Positions 45,163 through 54,025 of a DNA stretch of 64,000 bases are shown here, one piece after another. The stretch is from Mucilaginibacter sp. UR6-11 (GTDB lineage: Bacteria > Bacteroidota > Bacteroidia > Sphingobacteriales > Sphingobacteriaceae). The notes beneath the pieces are model-generated. The model was not told where the DNA came from. It was given only the letters and a program-made list of their open reading frames with translations, and searched no databases. The position numbers and the translations under genes are program-made. Every line of letters starts with the position of its first letter. Position 1 is the stretch's first letter. Where the stretch lies: the NCBI RefSeq assembly GCF_020880695.1, contig NZ_JAJIWO010000004.1:62001-126000 (forward strand), written 5' to 3'.

Positions 45163-46248
45163 TTAATAGCTTGATTTTACTTTGTTAATGTCTGTAATAC
45201 GTTTTTCAACAATTTTGTTTGCCGCAACAATGGTAGAAATGTTCTCGGCTTTTGAAAGCCTTAAAACATTGCGCGTTGCCTCATAAATATTTTCTGTTAA
45301 TTGCAGCGAGCGTTTTTTACTAAAACCCATCAGCTCAGAATAACAGTTTATAACACCACCGGCATTGATAACGTAATCAGGGGCAAATATAATACCTTTA
45401 TCAAGTAATAATTGTCCGTGTACCTCTTCGTCCTCTAACTGGTTATTTGCCGACCCTGCTATTATAGCACATTTAAGCTTATTTATAGTTTGGGTATTAA
45501 TGGTGCCCCCTAATGCACAGGGCGAATAAATATCAGCGTCAATATCAAAGATATTATTGTTTGATATCGCTTCGGCACCGTATTTTTTTGATACCTGCCG
45601 GGTCCGTTCTTCATTAATATCGCTGATGTAAACTTTTACATTCTCATCGCGCAACAGTTTAACCAGGTTTTCGCCCACATGGCCAATACCCTGTACAATG
45701 ACTGATTTACCGGTAAGGCTATCTGTGCCAAAAACCTCTTTTACCGACGCCTTGATACCCATAAAAACGCCCATTGCAGCAATCGGGGCCGGGTCGCCGC
45801 TGCCGCCTATGGTTTCAGGCAGGCCCGCAACATGCTCGGTCTCCATGCGGATATATTCCATATCGCGCAAATTTGTGCCTACATCCTCGCCGGCTATAAA
45901 TTCGCCGTTAAAGTTTTTAACAAAACGGCCAAATTTACGCATAAGGGCCTCGGTTTTATGCTTTCTCGAGTCGCCGATGATCACTGCGCTGCCCCCACCC
46001 AGGTTAAGCCCGGAGATAGCCGCCTTATAGGTCATGCTCCTTGACAAACGCAAAACGTCCGCCAGCGCCTCAGCCTCGGTTTTATAGGTCCACATACGTA
46101 CGCCACCCAGTGCGGGGCCTAGTATGGTATTATGAATGGCTATGATTGCTTTCAGGCCGGTATCCGGATCACTGCAATAAACAACTTTTTTGTGCCCGCA
46201 ATCTTCCAGCTGGCTAAAAATTGAATCTGTGGTTTTTGTGATCGGCAT
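45163..46248 (-). CDS. Leucine dehydrogenase (Glu/Leu/Phe/Val dehydrogenase family)
   Basis: This 361-residue enzyme deaminates branched-chain amino acids with NAD. Residues seen are ALGGVRMWTYKTEAEA (active-site loop), the catalytic Lys of MTYKAAISGLNLGGGSAV, Asp in AGEDVGT, and VIVQGIGHVGENL for NAD. The ATG at 46248 is preferred: the alternative at 46272 overlaps an exact -7 element (46270-46277). Leucine dehydrogenase supplies the carbon skeleton for HMG-CoA lyase (30106), so branched-chain breakdown is supported by both. Size is normal. Confidence 0.93.
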   Translation of the reverse strand: MPITKTTDSIFSQLEDCGHKKVVYCSDPDTGLKAIIAIHNTILGPALGGVRMWTYKTEAEALADVLRLSRSMTYKAAISGLNLGGGSAVIIGDSRKHKTEALMRKFGRFVKNFNGEFIAGEDVGTNLRDMEYIRMETEHVAGLPETIGGSGDPAPIAAMGVFMGIKASVKEVFGTDSLTGKSVIVQGIGHVGENLVKLLRDENVKVYISDINEERTRQVSKKYGAEAISNNNIFDIDADIYSPCALGGTINTQTINKLKCAIIAGSANNQLEDEEVHGQLLLDKGIIFAPDYVINAGGVINCYSELMGFSKKRSLQLTENIYEATRNVLRLSKAENISTIVAANKIVEKRITDINKVKSSY

Positions 46249-46269
46249 CTGTAGTTTATTGAGGCGCAA

Positions 46270-46277
46270 CAAAAGTA
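46270..46277 (-). promoter_or_regulatory. -7 promoter element of leucine dehydrogenase
   Basis: The minus strand reads TACTTTTG, matching TAnnTTTG exactly, 21 nt before the ATG at 46248. It helps to decide that start. Confidence 0.5.
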
Positions 46278-46390
46278 GGTATTTTTTTTTCGCAACTAAT
46301 GTTTTTTAGTCCCAAAAGTCAGGAAAGTATTAAGCAGCCGGCATATCGTACTGTAAGCATAGATTTTAAAATGAATTTTTACATTTGATT

Positions 46391-46891
46391 ATGAATATTA
46401 TTGCCCAAACTTTAAGGATGATTATCCGTGAATTTTTACCCGAAGAGCTGGAAACCTACCTAACCCATTTTACCGATGATGAGGTTGCCCGGTATTTGCC
46501 AAAGCGCAGCCGCGATGAGCGTATTGTTATTTTCAACAACGCCTTAAGTCAGTATTTAACAACCAAAGCGACAGGGATTTGGGGAATATTTGACAATGCT
46601 ACCGGCGAATTTATAGGCAGCTGCCTTTTACGCCCGTTTAATGATGAGCCGGGCATACTTGAAGTGGGCTATAGCATGGAAAAGAAATATTGGGGAAGAG
46701 GTATTGGTACTGAAATGGCGCTGGCGATGATTACCCATGGTTTTGCCGATATAAATATTACCGAAATTGTAGCCTGCACTACGTTTGAAAACGTGGCATC
46801 GCAGCGGGTGCTGCAAAAAGCCGGGCTTAAACCGGTTGAAAATTTGATACGCAATGGCGAAGAGCTGGCATTTTTTAGATTGAAACGATAA
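46391..46891 (+). CDS. GNAT family N-acetyltransferase (RimJ/RimL-like)
   Basis: This protein of about 166 residues is of the type that acetylates ribosomal proteins or small amines. It has a GNAT fold with LRMIIREFLPEE at the start, GYSMEKKYWGRGIGTEMA (motif A with the R-G-x-G-T loop), and TFENVASQRVLQKAGLKPV (motif B). The -7 element TACATTTG (46380-46387) ends 3 nt before the ATG at 46391. Translation may therefore begin with almost no leader, or at the internal ATG 46418. The substrate is unknown. Confidence 0.88.
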   Translation: MNIIAQTLRMIIREFLPEELETYLTHFTDDEVARYLPKRSRDERIVIFNNALSQYLTTKATGIWGIFDNATGEFIGSCLLRPFNDEPGILEVGYSMEKKYWGRGIGTEMALAMITHGFADINITEIVACTTFENVASQRVLQKAGLKPVENLIRNGEELAFFRLKR

Positions 46892-46928
46892 AGCGGGGTT
46901 TCCTTAAAAAAATCAAATCCATTTAATG

Positions 46929-46936
46929 TATTTTTG
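46929..46936 (+). promoter_or_regulatory. -7 promoter element of ABC exporter gene
   Basis: TATTTTTG matches TAnnTTTG exactly, 51 nt before the ATG at 46988. Confidence 0.45.
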
Positions 46937-46987
46937 CTTTACCCGCAACCCCGGATACTATCCGGATTTGGGGCCTAAGAACTATCA

Positions 46988-48781
46988 ATGAAAGATCTAG
47001 CTTATCTTAATAAATTCTTTGTAAAATATCGCTGGCACCTGATACCCGGCATATTGTTCGTTGTTATATCGAATATTTTCAGCGTTTTGCCCGCGCAGGT
47101 TATCCGGATAGCGTTTGATTTGGTTACCGAAAACATTGGTGTTTACCAGCTTTTTTCGGGCTTTAACAGGCAGTCCATGGTTTATGAGATATTTGGGTCG
47201 AGCCTGCTGTTATTTGGCGTATTGGTATTGGCGCTTTCATTGATCAGGGGTTTGTTTTTGTTTTTTATGCGGCAAACTATCATATTGATGTCGCGCCATA
47301 TCGAGTATGATCTGAAAAATGAAATTTACAGTCATTACCAGGATCTTTCACTTGCTTTTTACCGCCGCCACAATACCGGCGACCTGATGAACCGTGTAAC
47401 CGAAGACGTGAGCCGCGTACGCATGTACCTGGGGCCGGGCATTATGTACGCGCTAAATACAGTTGTGTTGTTTACCATGGCTATCATTTTTATGTTGATG
47501 GTAAACGTGCGGCTGGCTATTTTTTCTATACTGCCAATGCCTATACTGGCAGTTATGATATACTATGTAAATAATATCATCAATTTTCGTAGTGAAAAAA
47601 TACAGGAACGGTTATCAGCCCTGTCCAGCTTTGTTCAGGAAAACTTCTCCGGTATCCGGATCATGAAATCGTATGTGCGCGAAGGGTCTGTACGTGCTAA
47701 ATTTGCATTGGAGAGCGACGATTATAAAACCCACTCTATGGCTCTGGCTAAAGTACAGGCCGCATTTTATCCGCTGGTGTTGCTTTTGGTTGGCGTAAGT
47801 AATGTTATCACCGTATTTATTGGTGGTATTGAGGTGATGAAGGGCAACATCACCCCCGGCAATATAGCCGAGTTTTTAGTTTATCTTAACCTGCTTACCT
47901 TCCCGGTAATGGCGCTGGGTTGGGTGACGTCGTTAATACAACGCGCCGCGGCCTCACAAAAACGCATTAATGAATTCCTGGATACCAGGCCTGAGATTAT
48001 ATCGCCTGATACACCTAAGCGAGTTATAAATGGCCGGATAGAATTTAAAAATGTATCCTTCACTTATCCTGATACCGGTATCCAGGCTTTAAAAAATGTA
48101 TCGTTCACCGCAAATCCCGGCGAAATGGTGGCTATTATCGGGCGTACCGGTTCGGGCAAATCAACCATTGCCAACTTATTACTGCGGATGTACGATACCA
48201 CCGGTGGCGAGATCCTGATTGATAACGAGCCTGTTAAACAACTTAACCTGGAAGGTTACCGCTCACAAATAGGCGTTGTACCGCAGGAAGTGTTCTTATT
48301 CTCGGACACTATCGCAAATAATATCGCGTTTAGCGCCGATGTATTAAATATGCCGATAGTTGAGCAAGCTGCCAAAGATGCCGCCGTGTATAATAATATT
48401 ATAGAGCTTGAAAAGGGTTTTGAAACCTTGATAGGCGAGCGCGGCGTAACTTTATCGGGTGGACAAAAGCAGCGGGTATCTATTGCCCGGGCAATAGTTA
48501 AACATCCACAGATATTGATTTTTGATGATTGCCTGTCGGCGGTTGATACCCGTACCGAAGAAGAAATACTACAAAACCTGGGGCATATTATGCAGGGCAA
48601 AACAAATATTATTATCGCGCACCGCATCTCGACCATAAAAAATGCTGATAAAATATTAGTGATAGATAACGGCGAAATTATTGAGCAGGGCGACCACGAT
48701 TACCTGATGCAGCGCAAAAGAACCTACTTTGAACTGTATGAAAAACAACTACTTGAGGAAGAAGAAGTACCGGGCAACTAG
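46988..48781 (+). CDS. ABC exporter, fused membrane and ATPase domains (MsbA/BmrCD-like)
   Basis: This 597-residue half-transporter has six helices in the first 320 residues and an ATPase domain at about 345-590. Walker A is GRTGSGKST, the signature is LSGGQKQRVSIARA, and the Walker B region is ILIFDDCLSAVD. An Asp stands where the catalytic Glu normally sits (usually DEATSALD), as in the degenerate site of heterodimeric exporters such as BmrC/BmrD. No second half-transporter gene is adjacent. The substrate may be lipid or drug. It is driven by a TAnnTTTG promoter and followed by the DUF3276 gene. Confidence 0.94.
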   Translation: MKDLAYLNKFFVKYRWHLIPGILFVVISNIFSVLPAQVIRIAFDLVTENIGVYQLFSGFNRQSMVYEIFGSSLLLFGVLVLALSLIRGLFLFFMRQTIILMSRHIEYDLKNEIYSHYQDLSLAFYRRHNTGDLMNRVTEDVSRVRMYLGPGIMYALNTVVLFTMAIIFMLMVNVRLAIFSILPMPILAVMIYYVNNIINFRSEKIQERLSALSSFVQENFSGIRIMKSYVREGSVRAKFALESDDYKTHSMALAKVQAAFYPLVLLLVGVSNVITVFIGGIEVMKGNITPGNIAEFLVYLNLLTFPVMALGWVTSLIQRAAASQKRINEFLDTRPEIISPDTPKRVINGRIEFKNVSFTYPDTGIQALKNVSFTANPGEMVAIIGRTGSGKSTIANLLLRMYDTTGGEILIDNEPVKQLNLEGYRSQIGVVPQEVFLFSDTIANNIAFSADVLNMPIVEQAAKDAAVYNNIIELEKGFETLIGERGVTLSGGQKQRVSIARAIVKHPQILIFDDCLSAVDTRTEEEILQNLGHIMQGKTNIIIAHRISTIKNADKILVIDNGEIIEQGDHDYLMQRKRTYFELYEKQLLEEEEVPGN

Positions 48782-48905
48782 AAAAATTTAATAATTTTAT
48801 ATATAAATGTTTAAAAAAGTGGTAATAATATTTGTTTTAATACTTGCACTTTGAAAAATTATTTATATTTATGCCTGACAAACTAAACTACAACAATTAC
48901 GAAGC

Positions 48906-49241
48906 ATGGGAGATTTTGACAACAGAGAGCGCGAAGAGGTTTTTTCAAAGAAAGTAAGAGCGGGCAAAAGGACTTATTTTTTTGATGTAAAGGCAACACG
49001 GTCAAACGATTATTACGTTACAATTACTGAAAGCAAAAAAAGACTGGAAGACGGAGTTTTTATTAAACACAAAATATTTTTATACAAAGAAGATTTTGAA
49101 AAATTTGTTGAAGGACTAAACGGAACCATCGACTACATCAAAGAGAACCAGGAAGTTGTTGAAAAACGTTACGAGTTTAGCGATGCTCCGGAAGCTGCTA
49201 AAGCAATTACAGATGATGATTTTTCATTCGAGAATTTATAA
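48906..49241 (+). CDS. PUR-family DNA/RNA-binding protein (DUF3276)
   Basis: This 111-residue protein has the PUR-alpha-like single repeat: EEVFSKKVRAGKRTYFFDV, YYVTITESKKRLEDG and KIFLYKEDFEKFVEGL. Family members from Bacteroidota and spirochaetes bind single-stranded nucleic acid as dimers. The C-terminus is acidic (EAAKAITDDDFSFE). The gene is short and the motif order is standard. A strong terminator follows. Confidence 0.93.
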   Translation: MGDFDNREREEVFSKKVRAGKRTYFFDVKATRSNDYYVTITESKKRLEDGVFIKHKIFLYKEDFEKFVEGLNGTIDYIKENQEVVEKRYEFSDAPEAAKAITDDDFSFENL

Positions 49242-49280
49242 AAAGAACCCAAACTAAAACTTTATTATAAACCTAAAAGT

Positions 49281-49310
49281 AAAGACCTGCCGGCTGGCGG
49301 GTCTTTTTTT
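49281..49310 (+). terminator. Terminator after DUF3276 gene
   Basis: AAAGACCTGCC (49281-49291) pairs with GGCGGGTCTTT (49296-49306) over a GGCT loop and is followed by a T-run. Confidence 0.9.
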
Positions 49311-49411
49311 GTTTAACCTGCCGGCTGCCCTGCCCGGATTAGCGCGCCGGATGGATCCCCGCAAACTTATTTTGATCTGCTTTGTTAAGCTAGCATCAAA
49401 ACGATAATCTT

Positions 49412-49597
49412 ATGAAAATCTTAACAGTTCCCGGCGACCCGCATTCATTAACCGCAATTATGGTACCTAAAACAGAGGAATTTCATGACCATGAAATAGT
49501 GCGCATCAATTCGTCTGACAGCGATAAAACTGTAGAAAAGAAAATCTTTCGCGTGGTGGACGCGGGCGATGACCAATGGGAACTGCAGTTTGAGTAA
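49412..49597 (+). CDS. Small protein (61 aa), unknown
   Basis: The frame begins MKILTVPGDPHSLTAIMVPK and ends DAGDDQWELQFE. It has no membrane segment and a mixed polar make-up typical of a folded small protein. Codon choice is like that of its neighbours. I do not recognise a family. It lies between a terminator and mgtE in the opposite direction, so it would be a stand-alone unit. Confidence 0.5.
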   Translation: MKILTVPGDPHSLTAIMVPKTEEFHDHEIVRINSSDSDKTVEKKIFRVVDAGDDQWELQFE

Positions 49598-49645
49598 TTC
49601 GGCTGCGTAAAGCTTTCCACTCCCGGACGACAGCTAAGCGACAAC

Positions 49646-51019
49646 CTATTTCCCCAGCAAATCGCTCATTATAATTACCGCGATACTGAAATAAATAATC
49701 AGCCCGGTAACATCCACCAGGGTAGCCACAAAGGGTGCGGAAGAGGTTGCAGGGTCGGCGCCCAACTTTTTGAGCAACAGCGGCAGCATAGATCCGGCCA
49801 ATGAGCCCCATAACACCACTCCTACCAATGATACGCCTACCGTCAATGCCACCAAAGGCCAATGCGGGCCGTAAATATTGCTAAACCCGCTCCACACGGC
49901 TATACGTAAAAAGCCGATGATACCGAGGGTAGCACCCAGCATCAGGCCAGATATGATTTCGCGGCGCATAACGCGCCACCAGTCCTCAACTGTTAATTCG
50001 CCTAAGGCCATAGCTTGTATGATGAGCGTTGAGGCCTGCGAACCGCTGTTACCACCGCTGGATATGATCAGCGGAATAAACAGGGCCAGCACTACTGCCT
50101 TTTCTATCTCCAGTTGAAAATAACCCATCGCGGTAGCGGTAAGCATCTCGCCTAAAAACAGGACTATAAGCCAGCCTACCCGTTTTTTGACCAGCTTAAA
50201 CAGGTTGATATCAAGGTAAGGCTCATCCAGCGCTTCAGTACCACCTATCTTCTGGATATCCTCGGTGTATTCTTCGTTTGCTATCCAAAGGATATCGTCA
50301 ACCGTCACAATCCCCAGCAGTATATTTTCATCATCGGTAACCGGCAAAGCGGTACGGTTATTCATCCTGAACACATTAATGGCCTCTTCCTGCGGATCAG
50401 TAGCTTTAAGGGCAATGAGCCGGCCATCCATTAACTGGCTTATCTTGGTATCCGGGTCAACCAGTAAGATCTCGCGGATCCGGATATCATCCAGCAAAAC
50501 TCCCTTGTCGCCCAGTACATAAATAACGTCAATGGTCTCAGAGTTTTTACCAAACTGGCGGATATGGGCCAGCACGCGGTTAACGTCCCAGCTTTTTTTA
50601 ACAGCGATATAATCGGGCGTCATTAAACGGCCAACGCTGTCCTCTTTATAGCCTAACAGTGATAATGCTTCTTTTCGATCGGCGGCTGACAGGTGAAGGA
50701 TCAGCGCTTTCACCGCGTCGCCGTGCAGTTCGGCGAAGAACGCAGTACGGTCATCCGGCGGGAGCCCGGTAATGATCTCGGCGATTTTTTTACCCGGAAG
50801 TTTTTTAATGATGCGTTCCTGCGTAGGGAAATCAAGGATCCTGAAAACGTTTACCGCACGGTTAAGCGACAAAGTTTCAATAAAACGGGGGCCATATTGC
50901 GGAAGTTCGTCTATCAGTTCTTCAACATCTGATATATTAAGGTTGTTAAGGTAATCCTGTAATTGCTGCTCGTCTTTTTGCTCCAGCAACAATTCTATTT
51001 GTTCAACCATTTCTTCCAT
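49646..51019 (-). CDS. mgtE: Magnesium transporter MgtE
   Basis: This 457-residue protein is a magnesium-gated magnesium channel of the inner membrane. In order it has an N-terminal superhelical domain (1-130), two CBS domains (about 135-260, RLMTPDYIAVKK and ALPVTDDENILLGIVTVDDI), a connecting helix, and five membrane helices (about 285-455) with the pore signature IPLIISSGGNSGSQAST. All parts are in place. It converges on the small protein at 49412 and is divergent from ychF. Confidence 0.95.
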   Translation of the reverse strand: MEEMVEQIELLLEQKDEQQLQDYLNNLNISDVEELIDELPQYGPRFIETLSLNRAVNVFRILDFPTQERIIKKLPGKKIAEIITGLPPDDRTAFFAELHGDAVKALILHLSAADRKEALSLLGYKEDSVGRLMTPDYIAVKKSWDVNRVLAHIRQFGKNSETIDVIYVLGDKGVLLDDIRIREILLVDPDTKISQLMDGRLIALKATDPQEEAINVFRMNNRTALPVTDDENILLGIVTVDDILWIANEEYTEDIQKIGGTEALDEPYLDINLFKLVKKRVGWLIVLFLGEMLTATAMGYFQLEIEKAVVLALFIPLIISSGGNSGSQASTLIIQAMALGELTVEDWWRVMRREIISGLMLGATLGIIGFLRIAVWSGFSNIYGPHWPLVALTVGVSLVGVVLWGSLAGSMLPLLLKKLGADPATSSAPFVATLVDVTGLIIYFSIAVIIMSDLLGK

Positions 51020-51109
51020 AATACGCCGCTTTTTACATGGGTTTACCGTTCCTGTTTAATTGCGACAAAAGTCGTTTATTTTTTCAAATTATAAGGCAGT
51101 ATTTTCTCT

Positions 51110-51117
51110 TATCTTTG
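51110..51117 (+). promoter_or_regulatory. -7 promoter element of ychF
   Basis: TATCTTTG matches TAnnTTTG exactly. Transcription would start near 51124, giving a leader of about 100 nt before the ATG at 51226. Confidence 0.5.
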
Positions 51118-51130
51118 CGCTTTTTAGAGC

Positions 51131-51214
51131 GTGGTTTATTGGGTTGAATAAGTTGATTGAGTTTTTCACACTTATCAGGATTTAACTTAACCAACCACTC
51201 ACATAATCAACTTA
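51131..51214 (+). promoter_or_regulatory. Structured leader of ychF with crossing stems
   Basis: GTGGTT (51131-51136) can pair with AACCAC (51193-51198). TAAGTTGATT (51149-51158) can pair with AATCAACTTA (51205-51214). The two stems cross, so they may form a pseudoknot or switch between alternatives. The second ends 11 nt before the start codon. Confidence 0.35.
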
Positions 51215-51225
51215 ATAACTAATAA

Positions 51226-52329
51226 ATGGCTTTACAATGTGGTATAGTAGGTTTGCCAAACGTGGGTAAATCAACTCTTTTTAATTGCTTATCAAACGCC
51301 AAGGCGCAGGCGGCTAACTTCCCGTTTTGCACTATTGAACCAAATGTGGGCGTAATAACCGTGCCCGACGAGCGCCTGGTGAAACTAACGGAGATAGTAC
51401 AGCCAAAATCAATCGTCCCCAATACAATCGAGATTGTGGATATAGCCGGACTGGTAAAAGGCGCCAGCAAGGGTGAAGGATTGGGTAACCAGTTTTTAGG
51501 TAATATACGTTCAACCAACGCCATACTGCACGTATTGCGCTGTTTTGACAATGATAATGTTATCCACGTTGACGGCAGCGTTGACCCCATCCGCGATAAA
51601 GAAATCATTGATACCGAGCTCCAGTTAAAGGATCTTGACAGTATTGAAAAGAAGATCCAGAAGGTTGAAAAAATGGCTAAAACCGGCGGCGACAAAGAGG
51701 CAAAGAAAACCTTTGATGTGCTTACAGTTTATAAAGAGCATTTGCTTCAGGGTAAATCTGCCCGGACTGCGCCGGTTGCCGAAGAAGATAAAGAATACAT
51801 TGCCGACTTATGGTTGTTAACCGCAAAACCCGTATTGTACGTTTGTAATGTTGACGAAGCATCGGTAGACACCGGCAACGCTTATGTCGACAAAGTGCGC
51901 GAGGCAGTTAAGGATGAGAACGCGGGTGTACTGGTCATATCGGCACAGATTGAAGCCGAGATTGCCGAACTCGAATCATTTGAAGAACGCGAAATGTTTT
52001 TGAACGATATGGGTCTGACCGAATCGGGTGTAAATAAGTTGATTAAAGCTGCTTACAAACTGCTTAACCTGGCCACCTACTTTACAGCCGGTGTGCAGGA
52101 AGTACGCGCCTGGACCATCACCCAGGGCTTTACCGCGCCGCAGGCCGCGGGCGTTATCCACACCGATTTTGAAAAAGGCTTTATCCGCGCCGAGGTGATT
52201 AAGTATGACGAATTTGTAAAGTATAACGGTTCTGAAGCCGCTATTAAAGAGGCCGGTAAGCTGGGAATTGAAGGCAAGACCTACATTGTTGAAGATGGCG
52301 ACATCATGCACTTCAGGTTTAATGTTTAA
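51226..52329 (+). CDS. ychF: Redox-regulated ATPase YchF (OBG family)
   Basis: This 367-residue P-loop NTPase hydrolyses ATP rather than GTP and binds ribosomes. G1 is GLPNVGKSTLFN at residue 8, followed by PFCTIEPNVG, DIAGLVKGASKGEGLGNQFL (G3) and a C-terminal TGS domain with TAGVQEVRAWTI and GVIHTDFEKGFIRAEV. Size and motifs are normal. It is preceded by a leader with crossing inverted repeats. Confidence 0.96.
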   Translation: MALQCGIVGLPNVGKSTLFNCLSNAKAQAANFPFCTIEPNVGVITVPDERLVKLTEIVQPKSIVPNTIEIVDIAGLVKGASKGEGLGNQFLGNIRSTNAILHVLRCFDNDNVIHVDGSVDPIRDKEIIDTELQLKDLDSIEKKIQKVEKMAKTGGDKEAKKTFDVLTVYKEHLLQGKSARTAPVAEEDKEYIADLWLLTAKPVLYVCNVDEASVDTGNAYVDKVREAVKDENAGVLVISAQIEAEIAELESFEEREMFLNDMGLTESGVNKLIKAAYKLLNLATYFTAGVQEVRAWTITQGFTAPQAAGVIHTDFEKGFIRAEVIKYDEFVKYNGSEAAIKEAGKLGIEGKTYIVEDGDIMHFRFNV

Positions 52330-52366
52330 CCCCCCGGCCACTGAAAGGTGAATTTAATAGCATAAA

Positions 52367-52401
52367 CAAAAAGCGTCTTAATTATCACAAGGCACTTTTT
52401 G
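52367..52401. terminator. Weak hairpin between ychF and the phosphoesterase gene
   Basis: AAAAAGCGTCTT pairs with AAGGCACTTTTT with one mismatch and one G-T pair, and ends in a T-run. It may serve both convergent genes. Confidence 0.45.
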
Positions 52402-52457
52402 CTTATATAGTTACCATCTGTTATTTCAAAAGTACCCCCTTTAGGGGGCGGAGGGCG

Positions 52458-53633
52458 TTAACCTTTCTTCAAAGTAATCACCGTAATCTCCGGCCAGATC
52501 CCTATGCGGCCCTTCAGACCCAGGAAACCGAAGCCGCGGTTTACGTATAGGTAGCGGTCCTTTAGTTTATACAGGCCGGCCCATTGTTTGTAAACATATT
52601 TAATCGGGCTCCATTTAAAGTTAAACAGCTCAATGCCGAACTGCGCGCCGTGGGTATGCCCCGCCAGCGTAAGGTGGATATGTTTTAGGTGGTTCAGCGT
52701 TTTGGCTTCCCAGTGCGATGGATCGTGCGACAGCAGGATCTTAACCTGGCTGTCGTCTATCTCCAGGATAGCTTTATCAAGGTCGCCGTATTTGTGAAAG
52801 CCGCCTTTGCCCCAGTTTTCAACGCCTATCAGCGTAATGCTCTGGCCGTCCTTTTCAATCTTTACGGCTTCGTCCAGTAATAAGCGAAAGCCTATCTTTT
52901 TATGCACACCCTTTAAATCGTCAAGATTAGCGGCTTTGACTTCCTCGCTGTCCCAATGGGTGTAGTCGCCGTAGTCGTGGTTGCCTAATACAGAGTATTT
53001 GCCGTATGGCGCCTGCAAGCGTGCAAATGTAGAGATCCAGGGATCCATCTCGGTGGCCTTGTTATTTACCAGGTCGCCGGTGAACAGAATAACGTCGCTT
53101 TGCTGCGCGTTTACCAGGTCAATGCCTTTGTTAACCCCTTTGGCGTCGGTAAAGCTGCCGGCGTGGATATCTGATAGTTGGGTTAAGGTAAACCCGTCAA
53201 AAGCCGCGGGCAGGTCGGGGAAGTATAAGGTTTCTTTGTGGATGGTATAATGGTGCCTCCCCTTGGTCAGCCCAAACAACAGCGCCAGGAACGGGACAGC
53301 GGCAACAGCCAGCGCCAGTTCGCTCACCCACATACTGCGCGGCGGGAAACCCCTGAACAGCCGCACGATATCCTCGATTATTAAAACCGGCGCGCCTATT
53401 AGCTTGGGGACCGCAGATAGTAACAACAACGACATCAGCCAGGAAAGGGCCCGGTGTGCCTCGCCCCTTTTGCGGCCGAAGATGGTGAACACCACACCTA
53501 CCAAAATCAAAGTATCAGCCAACCAATAGGCCCAGTGCACAATCGGATTTGCAGTTAACGTTTTAACCGCTGTAAAAAAATAAACATCGGCAAACAGCCA
53601 AAGTAATATTGTATAGAGAACTCTTTTCTTCAT
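52458..53633 (-). CDS. Membrane metallophosphoesterase
   Basis: This 391-residue protein has four N-terminal helices (about 5-135) and a calcineurin-like phosphoesterase domain (about 145-391). Metal-binding motifs run in order: LSDIHAGS, FTGDLVNN, LGNHDYGDY, SHDPSHW, and AGHTHGAQ. YkuE/YaeI-like proteins of this kind may act on UDP-diacylglucosamine or other phospho-compounds at the membrane; the substrate is open. The motif set is complete. Confidence 0.93.
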   Translation of the reverse strand: MKKRVLYTILLWLFADVYFFTAVKTLTANPIVHWAYWLADTLILVGVVFTIFGRKRGEAHRALSWLMSLLLLSAVPKLIGAPVLIIEDIVRLFRGFPPRSMWVSELALAVAAVPFLALLFGLTKGRHHYTIHKETLYFPDLPAAFDGFTLTQLSDIHAGSFTDAKGVNKGIDLVNAQQSDVILFTGDLVNNKATEMDPWISTFARLQAPYGKYSVLGNHDYGDYTHWDSEEVKAANLDDLKGVHKKIGFRLLLDEAVKIEKDGQSITLIGVENWGKGGFHKYGDLDKAILEIDDSQVKILLSHDPSHWEAKTLNHLKHIHLTLAGHTHGAQFGIELFNFKWSPIKYVYKQWAGLYKLKDRYLYVNRGFGFLGLKGRIGIWPEITVITLKKG

Positions 53634-53712
53634 TATATAGGGGTAGACGACTGACTACCGATAATATTTTAAATTAAATCAAAAACTTGGTCACACCTGT
53701 GTCATTGCTTTT

Positions 53713-53852
53713 ACCGGTAGTAAAAATTACCCTTTTTCGGGTATCAGGCATTTTACCGGTAGTAAAAAATGGCGTTTTCCAGGTATCGGCACTAATACCG
53801 GTAGTAAAATCTGCCATTTATCGTGTATCGGCGTTTATACCGGTAGTAATAT
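53713..53852. repeat. 42-bp tandem minisatellite (four units, last partial)
   Basis: ACCGGTAGTAA begins at 53713, 53755, 53797 and 53839, exactly 42 bp apart each time. A second conserved block, GTATC(A/G)GGC-like, recurs at the same phase in the first three units, while the rest diverges. The 60-codon frame over it is a shadow. It lies between the phosphoesterase and D-lactate dehydrogenase genes. Apart from these units, the gap 53634-54025 holds no gene. Confidence 0.85.
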
Positions 53853-54025
53853 TTTATCTAATTAATTAACAATCAGCAAATTATAAAAACAAACCGAATA
53901 TTTTGCCCATTTTCCAGATTTTTAAAACCGATAGATTAAATCATGCAAAGCACGGTTGCTGTAGGTATCAAAGATACGAAAAATGGATAGTTTAACCAAT
54001 TCGACACCTGATAAACCTACCTTTC

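Noticed and set aside
53713-53852. Possible CRISPR array
   Set aside because: The repeated block is only about 11-13 bp, the 'spacers' are related to each other, and no cas gene is near.
53687-53869. 60-codon frame with repeated PVVK
   Set aside because: It is created by the 42-bp minisatellite and its open frame follows from the repeat length being divisible by three.
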